Positions 53,850-64,000 are shown, numbered from the stretch's first letter. The stretch is 64,000 bases of DNA from Neocallimastix lanati (nom. inval.) (GCA_016946835.1 JACVTC010000013.1:483001-547000), one strand, 5' to 3'. Translations and numbers: made by a program. Notes: generated by a model not told the origin, from the letters alone.

Positions 53850-53930
53850 TGACCAATGATATTACTATCGAGCCACAATTAATACAAGCTATAAATAGTT
53901 AAATATTGCTAGTAAATTTATTGATAACTA
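53850..53930 (+). promoter_or_regulatory. possible relic of a CRESS cap promoter
   Basis: GTGACCAATGATATTACTAT, then GAGCCAC, then CTATAAATAGTTAAATATT. The order GACCAAT, a GCCAC/GTGGC block, TATAAATAG and the leader TAAATATT..TAGT parallels 28330-28390 of provirus A. No capsid frame follows. Confidence 0.3.
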
Positions 53931-54435
53931 CTTTTATATAATAATAAGAACATAATAAAAGAAATCTTTTTACTTTTAACAATTATCAATAACTAATGAA
54001 GAGGGTTATTATTCAATTTTATTGATTTTTCTTAATTTATAATTTGGTTATTTATCAGTAAAGAATAATAATTAATTTTTATTAAAATAAAAAATAATTA
54101 TTAATCTTTATTAAATAAAATAATAATTATTTAATAAAATTTATTAACTTTCTAATATAAAATTATTATTAATAATTTATAATTAATATTATAAAAATTA
54201 TTATTCTAATATTAAAATAATTAAACATTAATATTTTTTATATTTGCTAAAATTCATTTGATATTTAATTTTAAGTTTTAATATAAATAATTGTTACATT
54301 AATATAATTTTAAACAAATCTAATATAAATTATAGAATTGTAATTTAAAAATAATTATAAAATTATATTAAAAAATATAATGTAACAAATCAAATGAAAA
54401 TAGAATAATTAATGTTTAAAAAATTAATTAAAATA

Positions 54436-54465
54436 AAACAATGTCATGTATAATTGACATTGTTT
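54436..54465. repeat. perfect 11-bp hairpin upstream of a TATA box
   Basis: AAACAATGTCA, loop TGTATAAT, TGACATTGTTT. 160 bp further right CTTTACTATAAATAATT matches the provirus A cap TATA context (GGCTTACTATAAATAG). No gene follows. It could be a decayed CRESS intergenic region of another lineage. Confidence 0.4.
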
Positions 54466-55518
54466 AAATAAAACAAATGTTAATTGAAGTTTTTCGATTG
54501 GAAAAATTTGGTTTTTATTCAATTAACATATGATCAATATTATTAATAATTGGTCATTAAGCTTTTTAGGTTTTTCTCCCAAATCTTTTCCTAAAAAGTT
54601 ATTTATTAAGATTTGGAACTTTACTATAAATAATTCTTGATTTTCCTTATTTTGAAAATTAAGAGTTATTATTATAAGAATATGTTTATAATAATAAACA
54701 AAATTTAAAATTTAATTATTTTTAAAATAAAAAAATCTTAAATAAAAATATTTCTAAATAAAAAAAAAATTTTTTTAAAAAAAAATTTTATTTTAATTGT
54801 GTAATCAAATTTCTTATAATAAACTCTCTCTTTTTTTTAAGTTTAGATAAGTATTTCTTTTATTTTTTTTTAATTTCTCGATTAATATTTATTATTGTAG
54901 AAAAGGATTAAATTTAATTCTTTACACACAATTGATACGTGATATTTATTAAACATCAATATCAATATTTATTTTATTTTATATGGACGATAACATTAGG
55001 AAATAATTAACAAAATAATATATTCTAATATTATATAGAATAATATACACAATAATAATATTTACTCTTTAATATTTAGTTTATTTAGTTTATTCATCAA
55101 TAGAAATACATTATTTATTATTCATCAATATTAAATAATTATTAACTAGTTAAAATATAATTAAATCATTCAATAAAATATAATTAATACTAAAATCTTT
55201 CATATTATTAATGTAAACTAAATATAAAACTATACTAAACTATACTAATAAACATGTTTATGGGTTGAATTATTAATAAACTAAATTAATTTAATTTTAC
55301 TATTAATATAATTTAAACTATTTATATTATAAAAATTATCTTAATTCAAATATAAATTATTTATTTAAATATTAATTAATAAAAATATATTATTTATAAG
55401 AAAATATTAATAAAATATATAAATTAGTTTTAATATATAAATTAATAATATAAATATAATATAATTAAATATAGTATAATAAGAATATTAAGTATATAAT
55501 AGAATATTGCATCACAAT

Positions 55519-56201
55519 TGATATGGGCACAGATCACACACAATATTTTATAAACACAATATTAAATATTATAAAAGTACTTTATAAATTTTTATTTTTT
55601 TTTAATTGTCCCCTTTTCAAAAGAAAGAAAATTTCTTCCTTTTATAGTTTTTTACAAGAATCTTGAATTGAACATTAACATATAAATTTATTTATATTAT
55701 TCTATTATGAATGTTATTTTAATATTAATATATTTTAAAATTAACCTATTCTAAAGTATCTAATTTAAAATATAGTCGTATAATTATTAATAATTTATTT
55801 AAATTTAAAATTTTAACTATCTATTCTAATAATATTTTAATTTATCAATTAATATATAATTTAGTATTCTTGTAAATTATTAATAACATATTTTCATAAA
55901 ATTTATTATTGTAAAAAGAATACAGAAAATAATAATGTATTTTAGAAAAAACAATAAAAATAATAGTTAGTATTGTCAAACGATTTAATTTTATACAGAA
56001 TTAAACATTTCTGTATTTATTTTATTAAAAATAATTTATAGATAATTATTTTTATTATAAATAATTTTATTATATATAATTTTTTTTATTATAACTATTT
56101 TAATTTTAAATAATTTCATTATTATAAACATTTTATATTTTTTTTTCTTTTTAACATTATTATATATGCTTATTTGAAATAAATAAGCTAGTTCCGGATC
56201 A
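55519..56201 (-). mobile_element. 3' LTR of a minus-strand gypsy element (TGATCC...ATATCA)
   Basis: 683 bp. On the minus strand it begins TGATCCGGAACTAGC, directly after the purine run GCGGGGAGATTC, and ends GTGCCCATATCA. It is the same family as the solo LTR at 10966-11796. Confidence 0.8.
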
Positions 56202-56669
56202 GAATCTCCCCGCTTAACTATGGACTTCGTCTCTTGAAGTCTCACTGTGACATGTATAATAATGAATTAGGCTTTTCTTATGGACATTTCTATCAGGAAT
56301 TTCGCCAGTAAGTGGGTCACATAATATTGCTGTATTAAATTCCATCTTGACCATTTTCATAGGTCCAATACAATAAGGATCAAGTTTTTTGCGTGAAAAA
56401 TTCTAGATTAAAACTAAGTCTCCTTGTTCAAAAGTAGATTTCATTGAATCTTTTTATCTTCGTCTATTTTCCCATAGCTTATTAGCATTATTAATGTTAT
56501 TGGTAGCGTCTAAAATCCATCTCCAATGAGTAGTAAATTTCCTAATTAAATATTCTTCTGTTGTTTCATGAATATGTGTAACGAATACTGATACGGGCTG
56601 GGGTTGAAACGCTAAGATATTCAAAACAAAAAAATAAAAATTAACACACAAAAATGAATTTGGAAACAA
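56202..56669 (-). pseudogene. gypsy integrase C-terminus, minus strand
   Basis: VFVTHIHETTEEYLIRKFTT followed by HWRWILDATNNINNANKLWE (56454-56669) is the integrase tail. After a stop the reading continues with TFEQGDLVLI, KKLDPYCIGPMKMVKMEFNT (the GPY module), LCDPLTGEIPDRNVHKKSLI and ends HSETSRDEVHS before the polypurine tract. The rest of the element to the right is missing beyond about 56700. Confidence 0.8.
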
Positions 56670-57001
56670 AAAAAATTAATTTTTAAAATATTCTTTATTT
56701 AAAATTAAAACTAAAATTATTTGTTTCAAGTATTAAAAAGAAAGAAATTTATTCTTCTTTTTATAATTTTATTTTAATACATTTATTATTAATATATTCT
56801 TTATGAAAAAAAACAATTATAACTATTTTATTTTAATTTTTAACTATTATTTTAAATTGTTTTTTTTTTAAAAAAAATAACATTTATTAAATAAAAATTA
56901 ATTTAGAGATTGTATCACGAAGTGCATTCCGGGCGGTAGCTTCTTCTTGATATTGTCTTCAGAGAGAGAATTATACAGAATTGATATTTTCTGTATTTTA
57001 G
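56670..57001. other. AT-rich junction between two gypsy elements
   Basis: No gene. A less AT-rich block at 56912-56975 (TGTATCACGAAGTGCATTCC then GGGCGGTAGC) could be the outer end of an LTR or part of the neighbouring element; it has no match elsewhere in the window that I noticed. Confidence 0.4.
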
Positions 57002-57120
57002 ATCATTTTTATTATTGAAATTCTTCTGTATTTTAGTTCATTTTTATTATTGAAATTCTTCTGTATTTTAGTTCATTTTTATTATTGAAATTCTTCTGTA
57101 TTTTAGTTCATTTTTATTTT
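57002..57120. repeat. 35-bp tandem repeat, 3.3 copies
   Basis: TTCATTTTTATTATTGAAAT starts units at 57002, 57037, 57072 and 57107, with exact 35-bp spacing. It lies near the outer part of the gypsy 3' LTR and may belong to it. Confidence 0.85.
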
Positions 57121-57239
57121 AATAAAGATTTAATTTATTTTTGATTTTTGTTTTATTTTTAGTTTATTTCAAAGGTTTAGAAAATATTATACAGAAACTT
57201 ATAATTCTGTATTTTATATCAAATATTTATTGAAATAGG

Positions 57240-57496
57240 TTTTTATTATACTTAATATAAAAATAAGAATTAGTAATGATTTAAATTATATATAATTTTT
57301 AATAAGAATATTTAGTAATAATTTTTATTATATTTAATATTAATAAAAGATTTTTATTAGAATATTTTATAATAATTTTCATTATATTTAATATTAATAA
57401 AAGATTTTAATAAGAATCTTTAATAATAATTTTTATTATATTATTATTAAGAGTATTTAATAGGAAATACAAGGTATTTAGTGACACCCCGTATCA
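57240..57496 (-). mobile_element. 3' LTR (approximate) of the RT-only gypsy element
   Basis: On the minus strand the LTR starts TGATACGGGGTGTCAC at 57496, identical in its first roughly 45 bp to the 5' LTR at 61324. The outer end is not clear, because the LTR interior consists of variable AT-rich repeats and the copies have diverged in length. Confidence 0.65.
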
Positions 57497-57512
57497 TAAT
57501 CTCCCCCCTTAA
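57497..57512 (-). promoter_or_regulatory. polypurine tract of the RT-only gypsy element
   Basis: On the minus strand AAGGGGGGAGATTA abuts TGATACGGGG. The neighbouring element has the equivalent GCGGGGAGATTC. Confidence 0.85.
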
Positions 57513-57959
57513 GATGAGACTTCATCTCCTGAAGTCTGATTATACCAAGTATAATAATAATTTTCAGAAATATTATTTAAAGAATTTTTATCATAATTAT
57601 TTTCATAAAATTTTTTTGAAAAATTTTTAATATAATTTTTATTAATATTATTATAATTAGATTTTCCAGAAAAATTTTTAATATAATTTGAATATGGTTG
57701 CAAAATTCTTTTGAAAAATTTTTAATATCGTTACTACTATTATTATAATTAATATCAAAATTTTTTAAATAAAAATTTTTGTCATTATTATTATTATTAA
57801 AATTTTTATAATAACTATTAACACTGGAATTATTATTTATATTTTTAGAAATATAATAAATATTATTATAATTATCTAATTTATTTAAGGAATTAATTAT
57901 ATTATTATTTAAATTATTTTTATTAAAGTTAACGTAAATATTTTCTTCAGAAATATTAT
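57509..57959 (-). pseudogene. gypsy pol C-terminus with Asn-rich filler in place of integrase
   Basis: The last codons, NYYYTWYNQTSGDEVSS, match the pol end of the neighbouring gypsy (HYYTCHSETSRDEVHS). Between this and RNase H (57960) there are only about 400 bp of Asn/Lys/Phe-rich text and no integrase motifs. The integrase has been lost and the gap filled by low-complexity codons. Confidence 0.65.
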
Positions 57960-58600
57960 TTAATTATAATCATTTTTATTTGTATTATTCATTTTATTTG
58001 TATTTTCAACAGAATTGCAATTAATATTTTCATTATTATTCAAATGAGTAAATAAGGTAGTATTTTTAATTTCTTTATTACTATTTTTAGAGTCAGGGAT
58101 TAATCGAGAAAGTGCATCAGCAATAACATTTTTCTTTCCTTGTTCATATTTAATTATAATTTTTAACATACTAAAAGTTATAACCCATCTATCTTGGCGA
58201 GCATTATTTGGTTCTTTATTATTAAATAAACCTACTAAAGGTTTATGATCAGTATATAAAATAATATTATATTTATTACCGCTAAAATATGGTTTAAATT
58301 TTAAACAACAATAGTAAGCAGCTGTACCTTCAAAATCAGTAATACTATAATTTATTTCAGTAGGTTTAAAAGATCTACGAAAGTATTGAATTGGGTGTTC
58401 GATGTTATTTTATCTTTCTGCATTAATACACCACCTATTCCATCTAATGAAGCATCCGTTCTAATTAAAAATTGTTTATCATAATCTGGATATTTAAGAA
58501 TAGAAGCTTCAATAAGTTTTTCCTTAAGAATTTTAAATCTTTCTTCAGTTATATCATCCCAGATATATTTTATATTTTTCTTTAATAGTTTAAATAATGG
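57960..58600 (-). pseudogene. gypsy RNase H, frameshifted
   Basis: IRTDASLDGIGGVLMQKDK is the first RNase H box. After a frameshift near 58415 the text reads EINYSITDFEGTAAYYCLKF and ILYTDHKPLVGLFNNKEPNN, then FSMLKIIIKYEQGKKNVIAD and ALSRL. The frame 57960-58169 continues into an Asn-rich tail. Confidence 0.8.
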
Positions 58601-59540
58601 TTGAGCAATTATAGTAAATCTTTAATAAAATTTCTGTAATATTCAATTGCACCTAAGAAAGATCTTAATTGAGTAATATTTTTAGGTGATTCCCATTTGG
58701 ATATTACATCTATCTTTTTGGGTACTGTCCTTATACCTTCTATGGATAAAATATGACCTAGTACTTCAACTTCTTGTTTAATAAAATGGCATTTTGATAA
58801 ATTAGCCTTTAGAGCATTTTCTTTAATAATATCAAAAACTTTTTGAAGATCCAATATGTGTTGTTCTAAGGTATCAGAAAATATTACTAAATCATCCATA
58901 TAAAATGAACATACATTAATCAATTAAAAGCAAGAATATTCTGTTCATTTCACGTTGGAAAGTTGCAGGAGCATTACAAAGTCTGAATGGCATAACTTTG
59001 TAATTATTATTTCCAAACATTGTTGTAAAGCAAGTTTTATCTCTGTCTTCTTTTTCCATAGGAATCTGATGAAAACCAGAAAATAAGTCAAGCGTGGTTA
59101 AGTACTTAACTTTATTGCCTATAGAAAATAATATTTCTTCTATATAAGGTAAAGAATATGAGTCTTTAATAGTAATATCATTTAATTTTCTATAATCCAC
59201 TACCATTCTCCATTTACCATTCTTTTTAGGAACGAGAATAACTGGGAATGATCATGATGATTTTGAAGGTTCTATCAATCCATTTCTTAATAATTTACTT
59301 ATTTCTTCTCTTAGTATACTCATTTGCTTCTTATTTGCTACTCAATACATTCTTTGTTTAATTGGCATTCGACCACTTATGATTTTTATTTTATGACTTA
59401 GTAATTTCGATTTACCTAAATCATCTGTATCAAGTGCTAATTCATTTATATTATTTAATAATAAAAATTTTGGTTTGTTTCTAATTTTTGTTGGTGCTTT
59501 AGCCGCAATTTCATGAATAGTTATTTCCTTTGCACTTTAA
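58601..59540 (-). pseudogene. gypsy reverse transcriptase, several breaks
   Basis: From the right: HEIAAKAPTKIRNKPKFLLL, a stretch with stops (SILREEISKLLRNGLIEPSK then TGA), KKNGKWRMVVDYRKLNDITI (to 59206), TTLDLFSGFHQIPMEKEDRD, FRLCNAPATFQREMNRIFL. A frameshift near 58920 leads to NVCSFYMDDLVIFSDTLEQH, an intact catalytic Y-x-DD, and FLGAIEYYRNFIKDLL. Order and motifs are those of Ty3/gypsy. Confidence 0.85.
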
Positions 59541-60905
59541 AATTCTTATCAGTTTTTTCAATAGAAATATCAATATTTTTGATTACACTGTTTTCATAAT
59601 TCTTTTTATTATTAATTTCATTTATTTTTGTTAATAAAGAATAATTATTTTGTAAAGAATTTTTATTATCACTTTTGTTACCACTTATAACGAAATCATT
59701 AATATCATTAACATAATGATTAATTTCGAAAGAATTTTTATTATTAACATCTTCATTAAAAATTGAGGAAAAATTTTTATTACTAATAGTATAATCAACA
59801 TCTTTAGAAACTATATTATCATTATTACCATTACAAAAATTTTTAGAAAGTTATCAGTATTAATATTATTTTTATTAAGGTTTTATGAAAAATTATTAAT
59901 ATTATTTTTATTAAGGTTTTATGAAAAATTATTAATATTATTTTTATTAAGGTTTTATGAAAAATTATTAATATTATTTTTATTAAGGTTTTATGAAAAA
60001 TTATTAATATTATTTTTATTAAGGTTTTATGAAAAATTATTAATATTATTTTTATTAAGGTTTTATGAAAAATTATTAATATTATTTTTATTAAGGTTTT
60101 ATGAAAAATTATTAATATTATTTTTATTAAGGTTTTATGAAAAATTATTAATATTATTTTTATTAAGGTTTTATGAAAAATTATTAATATTATTTTTATT
60201 TCCAAAATTATTATAAGAATTATTAGTATTATTAATGCAATTTAAATTTTCATAAATATTATTAATATTATTTAAATCTAAAAATTATCAGTATTATTAA
60301 TATCATTTAAATTTTTAGAGAAATTATTAATATTATTTTTATTATTAAAATTTTCAGAAGAACAATTTTCATTATTAATACTATTCGAATTATTGATATT
60401 ATTTTTATTATTAATTTTTTCAAAAATATTATTAATTCTATTATTAAAATTTTTATTAGAAAAATTTTCGATATTATTATTATTATAGATATTAATTTCA
60501 CATGGATTATCATGATTATTTATAATATTAAAATTTTTTGTTAGTATTATTATTATTAATATCTTTATTAGAAGAACAATTATTATTATAAATTTTAGAA
60601 ATTTTATCATTATTAATTTTATATCCAAATACATTCTTTAAATAATTATCATTATTATTTATATTATCATTAATATTGCAAAAATTATTTCCATCTTTAT
60701 CATCATAATTTCCAAAGGAATTATCAATATCATTATTATCATTATTTTCTTCATATAAAATTTGAATACATTTATCTTCAGTGGTTAGTAAATAAACTAC
60801 TAGCACATCTTTATTCAATTCTTCTTCGAATTCATCTTTAATATCATCTTCCTCATCTTCTACTTCTGTCACACTTTCAAAACTTCCTATCTTTTGTATC
60901 TCATC
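59541..60905 (-). pseudogene. Asn-rich region between 5' LTR and RT of the gypsy element
   Basis: The first frame (60528-60872) starts TEVEDEEDDIKDEFEEELNK, an acidic segment such as precedes RT in related elements, then becomes Asn/Asp-rich. Frames 60278-60634 and others continue with Asn, Lys and Ile. No gag, zinc knuckle or protease motif can be seen, so the element is internally deleted and non-autonomous. It contains the nine-copy 36-bp repeat. Confidence 0.6.
59858..60200 (-). repeat. 36-bp tandem repeat, nine copies
   Basis: The marker AAGGTTTTATG recurs every 36 bp from 59877 to 60165 without visible change. In the Asn-rich reading frame of the neighbouring element text each unit reads roughly FS-stop-NLNKNNINN, so each copy contains a TAA in that frame. 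The open frame at 59843-60205 is a different-phase reading of the repeat, not a gene. Confidence 0.92.
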
Positions 60906-60911
60906 TGTTTT

Positions 60912-61324
60912 TTGATATTAATAAAAGAAATTAATAAGAGTATTTAATAATAATTTTTATTATATTTGATATATAATAAAAGAATATTTAATAATAATTT
61001 TTATTATTTTTAATATTAATAAAAGAAATTTATAAGAATATTTAATAATAATTTTTATTAGATTTGATATTAATAAAAGATTTTAATAGGAATATTTAAT
61101 AATAATTTTTATTATATTTAATATTAATGAAAGAAATTAATAAGAGTATTTAATAATAATTTTTATTATATTTGATATTAATAAAAGAATATTTAATAAG
61201 AATTTTTATTATTTTTAATATTAATAAAAGAAATTTAATAATAAAATTTAATAATAGTTTTTATTTTATTATTATTAAGAGTATTTAATAGGAAATACAA
61301 GGTATTTAGTGACACCCCGTATCA
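60912..61324 (-). mobile_element. 5' LTR of the RT-only gypsy element, next to tRNA-Gly
   Basis: Outer end TGATACGGGGTGTCAC on the minus strand at 61324; inner end near AATATCA at about 60912. The interior consists of repeated units of about 60 bp (ATTTAATAATAATTTTTATT recurs). The outer end is 15 bp upstream of the tRNA-Gly gene. Confidence 0.75.
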
Positions 61325-61339
61325 CAATAATTAGTACTA

Positions 61340-61410
61340 ACGTTAATAGTGTAGAGGTAGAATATTTGCCTTCCAAGTAAATGGCCCGGATTCGATTTCC
61401 GGTTATCGGA
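61340..61410 (+). tRNA. tRNA-Gly (anticodon UCC), possibly decayed
   Basis: 71 nt. Anticodon stem TTTGC/GTAAA (one G-T pair) around loop CTTCCAA; T arm CCGGA-TTCGATT-TCCGG is perfect; A box TAGTGTAGAGG and B box GATTCGATTTCC are recognisable. The acceptor stem has two mismatches (A-G, T-T) and the D stem one. T5 at 61421-61425 is a Pol III terminator. No intron. It could be functional or an early pseudogene. Confidence 0.75.
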
Positions 61411-61420
61411 TTAATATAAA

Positions 61421-61425
61421 TTTTT
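61421..61425 (+). terminator. Pol III terminator of tRNA-Gly
   Basis: TTTTT, 10 nt after the tRNA 3' end; a second T-run follows at 61428-61432. Confidence 0.65.
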
Positions 61426-62759
61426 AATTTTTAAATACTTTAAAAATTAAGTAAAATAATAATGTAACTTAAAATATATACAAATACTTAAATCACGTAT
61501 AAATATAAAATAAAATATAAATTATTAATACAACTACAAACTCTAATATTTATGACTTAAAAGTATGTAAATTTTACTATGATTTTTATCAAATAACATT
61601 AAATTAATTTAACAAATTATAGTAAACAATAGAATTTATAAATATTGAAGAATTTTTTATTTATTAAATTAATTTTATTAGAATGAATATTTTAATAATA
61701 TTAAAATTATTAAAAAATGTCTTAAATGCTTATTATTACTTTATTATTGTTAATATTAGTATTTACTATTAAGTTTATTATTATTATATTTGTTATATTA
61801 TAAATATTAAAAAGTTCTAAAATTAATTATGAATTTATGAATTTATATAGCTATATTTATACTTTATTATTAAAATAAAATTATAAAAAAGGTTGTTTTT
61901 AATCTTAATAAATATCTGATCTAGAACAATTAGATATATTTTTCAATCGATATTCAATCTTTACTGATAATCATATTAATTAAGTACTAATTAAATACCG
62001 CTAAAAGTTTGAAAGTATTATGATTTTTTTTTAACTTTTAGCTATATTTATTTAAAAAACATAACAATTTCAAAGTAATACTACATTATCGTTTATTTAT
62101 ATTGTTATAATAATAATAATAGATATCAATTTATATTCTTTGATTTTTTAAATCTACATAAATTAATATATATTATATTATGGAGTACATAACACTAATA
62201 TTGTAACTAAACTGCTAGAAGTCTCGCTAGGTCGTTGTGAAAAATTAATAATAAATAAACTAAACTAAGAACTAAAACTATTTAACACACTATTTAACAC
62301 TAAAATAATATTTAAAACAAATATTTATAATTATGGTTTGTATTATTATTTTTTATTTATTATTAATATGATTTGAACAATACTGACTCAAAGAGTCAAA
62401 AAGCAAAATAATAATACACGATATTTATATTCAAGAAATATTTATTCTAATACATGATTCGTTAAAAGTAAATATACAAATATTATTTACTTAAATAAAT
62501 TTAATTAAATAAATGATTATTAATTATTAAATAAATACAATTAAATGAATGAATATATAAATTAATTTTTATTTTCCTGAAAAGGTAAAAAGTTGAAGTC
62601 GAACCAATGACATCCAGTGTAGGTACTATTGAGTAATCTTGGCAAGTTATAACGATGCTGATATCGTTACAAGTATATATTATTTATTTATACATTCACT
62701 ATCTTTCTTTAGATAATAATATATGAGTTTTATTTTTTGAGAGACCTTTTATTAATATT
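61426..62759. other. AT-rich spacer with no recognised gene
   Basis: Gene-free. Two less AT-rich blocks stand out: 62207-62240 (GCTAGAAGTCTCGCTAGGTC) and 62590-62680 (GAAGTCGAACCAATGACATC, then GTAGGTACTATTGAG). The second may be LTR or leader of the gypsy element to the right. Neither folds into a tRNA. Confidence 0.45.
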
Positions 62760-63243
62760 TTTTATGCCGATATTATGCTGTTATTGTTGTTTGTACGATT
62801 TCCTAAAGTCGGAAAAATTCATCTTGATATTAGTTGTTCGCCATTCCCTGAAGTTCCTTTTTAGTAATTGAGTAATTTACTTCTACTTTACTGAGGGTTT
62901 TGGAATAATAATATATTGGGTGAAGGGTACCATCGTCACCCTTCTGAGATAACACTACTCCTATGGTGTAATTACTAGCATCACATTCGATAAAGAACTA
63001 TTGTCGTGGTCAGGGTAAGCTAGCACTAGCGGTAATTGCAAAAGCTTAAGAAGCTTCGCATCTGTGTAACATCTCTGGTTGTGGTTATTCTGCTACTGCT
63101 TTTATTTTTTCTGGGTCAGTCTCTACACCATCTTTGCTGATCAAATGCCCTAAAAACGAAATCTTTAGCTTGTGTAGCTCACACTTGCATTTTTTAGCTA
63201 TAAGTTTATTTTCGATTAGCTTCTTTAATATAGTACGAACATG
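62760..63243 (-). pseudogene. gypsy RT thumb and RNase H, internally deleted
   Basis: Downstream of the open RT frame: ILKKLIENKLIAKKCKCELH and FLGHLISKDGVETDPEKIKA. The reading then jumps to a short tail and FFIECDASNYTIGVVLSQKG, DDGTLHPIYYYSKTLSKVEV and NYSITKKELQ. The RT connection is partly missing and stops occur (TAA at 63243, TAG near 63113). It ends near 62780 before the RNase H is complete. Confidence 0.8.
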
Positions 63244-64000
63244 TTATACATGCTCCTCCAACGTTCTTGAATATACTACTATGTCATCCAGGTAAACTTG
63301 GCAGTACTTCTCAATATCTTCGCTGAAGATATCATTCAAGAAGCTTTGGAACACAGCAGGTGCATTAGTAAACCCAAATGGCATAGCTAAATGCTCGAAG
63401 TGCCCAAACTTGGTGTTGGAGGCTGTCTTATATTCATTGTCTTCTCGTATTCTCACCAGGTTGTATGCGGATTTGGGATCAAACTTTGAGAACCTCACAG
63501 CTCCTTTCATTGCCTCAAATACAGAAAAAATTCTTGAAATATGATAGGAGTTTCTTTTGGTCCATTGATTAAGCTTTCTTAAATCCATGCACAGCCGTAA
63601 CTCGCTTGACTTCTTGGGTATGAACAGCACAAAATAACCTACTAGAGATTCCAACTTACGGATAAACTCTTTTGCTAAATTTTCATCAATATACTCTTTT
63701 AAGACTTTTTCTTCTCTTGGACTAGTAGGGTAAATCGCTCCTTTATAAAGTGGTGTATCTGGCTCAAGATCTATCTTATAGTCATATAGTCCGTACTCTA
63801 CTAACGTTTCGGCGATTTCTTCGTTAAAGGCTTCGGATAAGTCTCCATAATACTTATCAATTATCTCACCAATAGTTAACAACTTTTCAAGCCTCACTTT
63901 TCTTATGGTTTCCTCTACTGAGCCCTCTTGCGCAACCATAGCAGTTTGTTCCCTTTTCGAATTACTTTCTAGCCTATCTTTTTCCGTAGGGTTATCTATA
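63244..64000 (-). CDS. pol: Ty3/gypsy Pol fragment (protease-RT), continues past the window edge
   Basis: The frame is open from the right edge to 63243, about 250 codons. RT blocks: RLCMDLRKLNQWTKRNSYHI, RFSKFDPKSAYNLVRIREDN, AMPFGFTNAPAVFQSFLNDI and CQVYLDDIVVYSRTLEEHV with an intact Y-L-DD. The upstream part (DKYYGDLSEAFNEEIAETL, YDYKIDLEPDTPLYKGAIYP) is the usual RT entry. The VGYFVLFIPKKSSE block looks altered at one or two positions against the usual SP.LFVPKK. Its base composition is less AT-rich than the copias, suggesting a different or younger family. Confidence 0.85.
   Translation of the reverse strand, partial: IDNPTEKDRLESNSKREQTAMVAQEGSVEETIRKVRLEKLLTIGEIIDKYYGDLSEAFNEEIAETLVEYGLYDYKIDLEPDTPLYKGAIYPTSPREEKVLKEYIDENLAKEFIRKLESLVGYFVLFIPKKSSELRLCMDLRKLNQWTKRNSYHISRIFSVFEAMKGAVRFSKFDPKSAYNLVRIREDNEYKTASNTKFGHFEHLAMPFGFTNAPAVFQSFLNDIFSEDIEKYCQVYLDDIVVYSRTLEEHV

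Larger units (their letters stand above)
52412..55518. other. 3.1-kb AT-rich region without genes, with decayed repeats
   Basis: No coding frame seen. 52560-53253 resembles the 775-bp element in minus orientation (ATATCTTTACA at its right end, shared blocks ATTTTTTCTTAATTATAT and AAACTAAAACTAATT). 53850-53930 and 54430-54660 look like worn-out CRESS cap promoter and hairpin regions, listed separately. Confidence 0.5.

Noticed and set aside
59858-60200. CRISPR array (also 7441-7745 and 57002-57120)
   Set aside because: The repeats are directly adjacent tandem units with no unique spacers, in a eukaryotic retroelement context.
59843-60205. 120-codon ORF with 12-residue repeats (IILIIFHKTLIK) as a repeat protein
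   Set aside because: It is an out-of-phase reading of the 36-bp DNA repeat; composition and context fit Asn-rich gypsy filler instead.
62590-62680. A second tRNA gene
   Set aside because: No convincing T arm or anticodon arm can be folded from this less AT-rich block.

Overview
The window looks like nuclear DNA of an early-diverging, extremely AT-rich fungus. Anaerobic gut fungi (Neocallimastigomycota) or Glomeromycotina-type fungi fit the base composition, the Asn-rich retroelement proteins and the Ty1/copia plus Ty3/gypsy mixture, but nothing here fixes the taxon. I see no ordinary protein-coding host gene. The only host-type gene is a tRNA-Gly(UCC)-like gene near 61.4 kb. The rest is layered LTR retrotransposons, their solo LTRs and decayed pieces, and two integrated copies of a small Rep-encoding (CRESS-type) single-stranded DNA virus.

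Layout. 1-3.4 kb: AT-rich, without a recognisable gene. 3.9-10.3 kb: copia and gypsy fossils on the + strand. 10.3-14.4 kb: a solo LTR next to an internally deleted gypsy element. 14.5-18.1 kb: decayed copia (Copia-IV) whose 3' LTR is split by a large nested stack. 18.2-32.8 kb: the stack, which is Copia-III (TSD TATTT) containing CRESS provirus A, containing a gypsy-type solo LTR (4-bp TSD ACAA), containing Copia-II (TSD ATAAT), containing a 775-bp solo-LTR-like element (TSD CTAAT). 33.4-45.3 kb: gypsy and copia fragments on both strands around CRESS provirus B (cap - hairpin - rep). 45.8-52.4 kb: a second 775-bp-type element interrupted by Copia-I, a complete copia with identical 239-bp LTRs and TSD GACTT. 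52.4-55.5 kb: gene-free. 55.5-61.3 kb: two gypsy elements on the minus strand, the second ending 15 bp upstream of the tRNA-Gly. 62.7-64 kb: another gypsy pol running off the right edge.

How the parts work together. Copia-I looks capable of autonomous transposition (gag, +1-shifted pol, all catalytic residues, PBS and PPT). Copia-I, II and III share a primer-binding site that matches the anticodon arm of tRNA-Lys(CUU), so they probably use a half-tRNA primer. Provirus A carries a truncated rep, a replication-origin-like hairpin, one capsid-like gene and two further genes that may also be structural, each with its own TATA-type promoter. Provirus B repeats the rep-hairpin-cap arrangement and preserves the empty site for the LTR that split provirus A. 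All coordinates were read by eye; boundaries given as approximate may be off by tens of bases.
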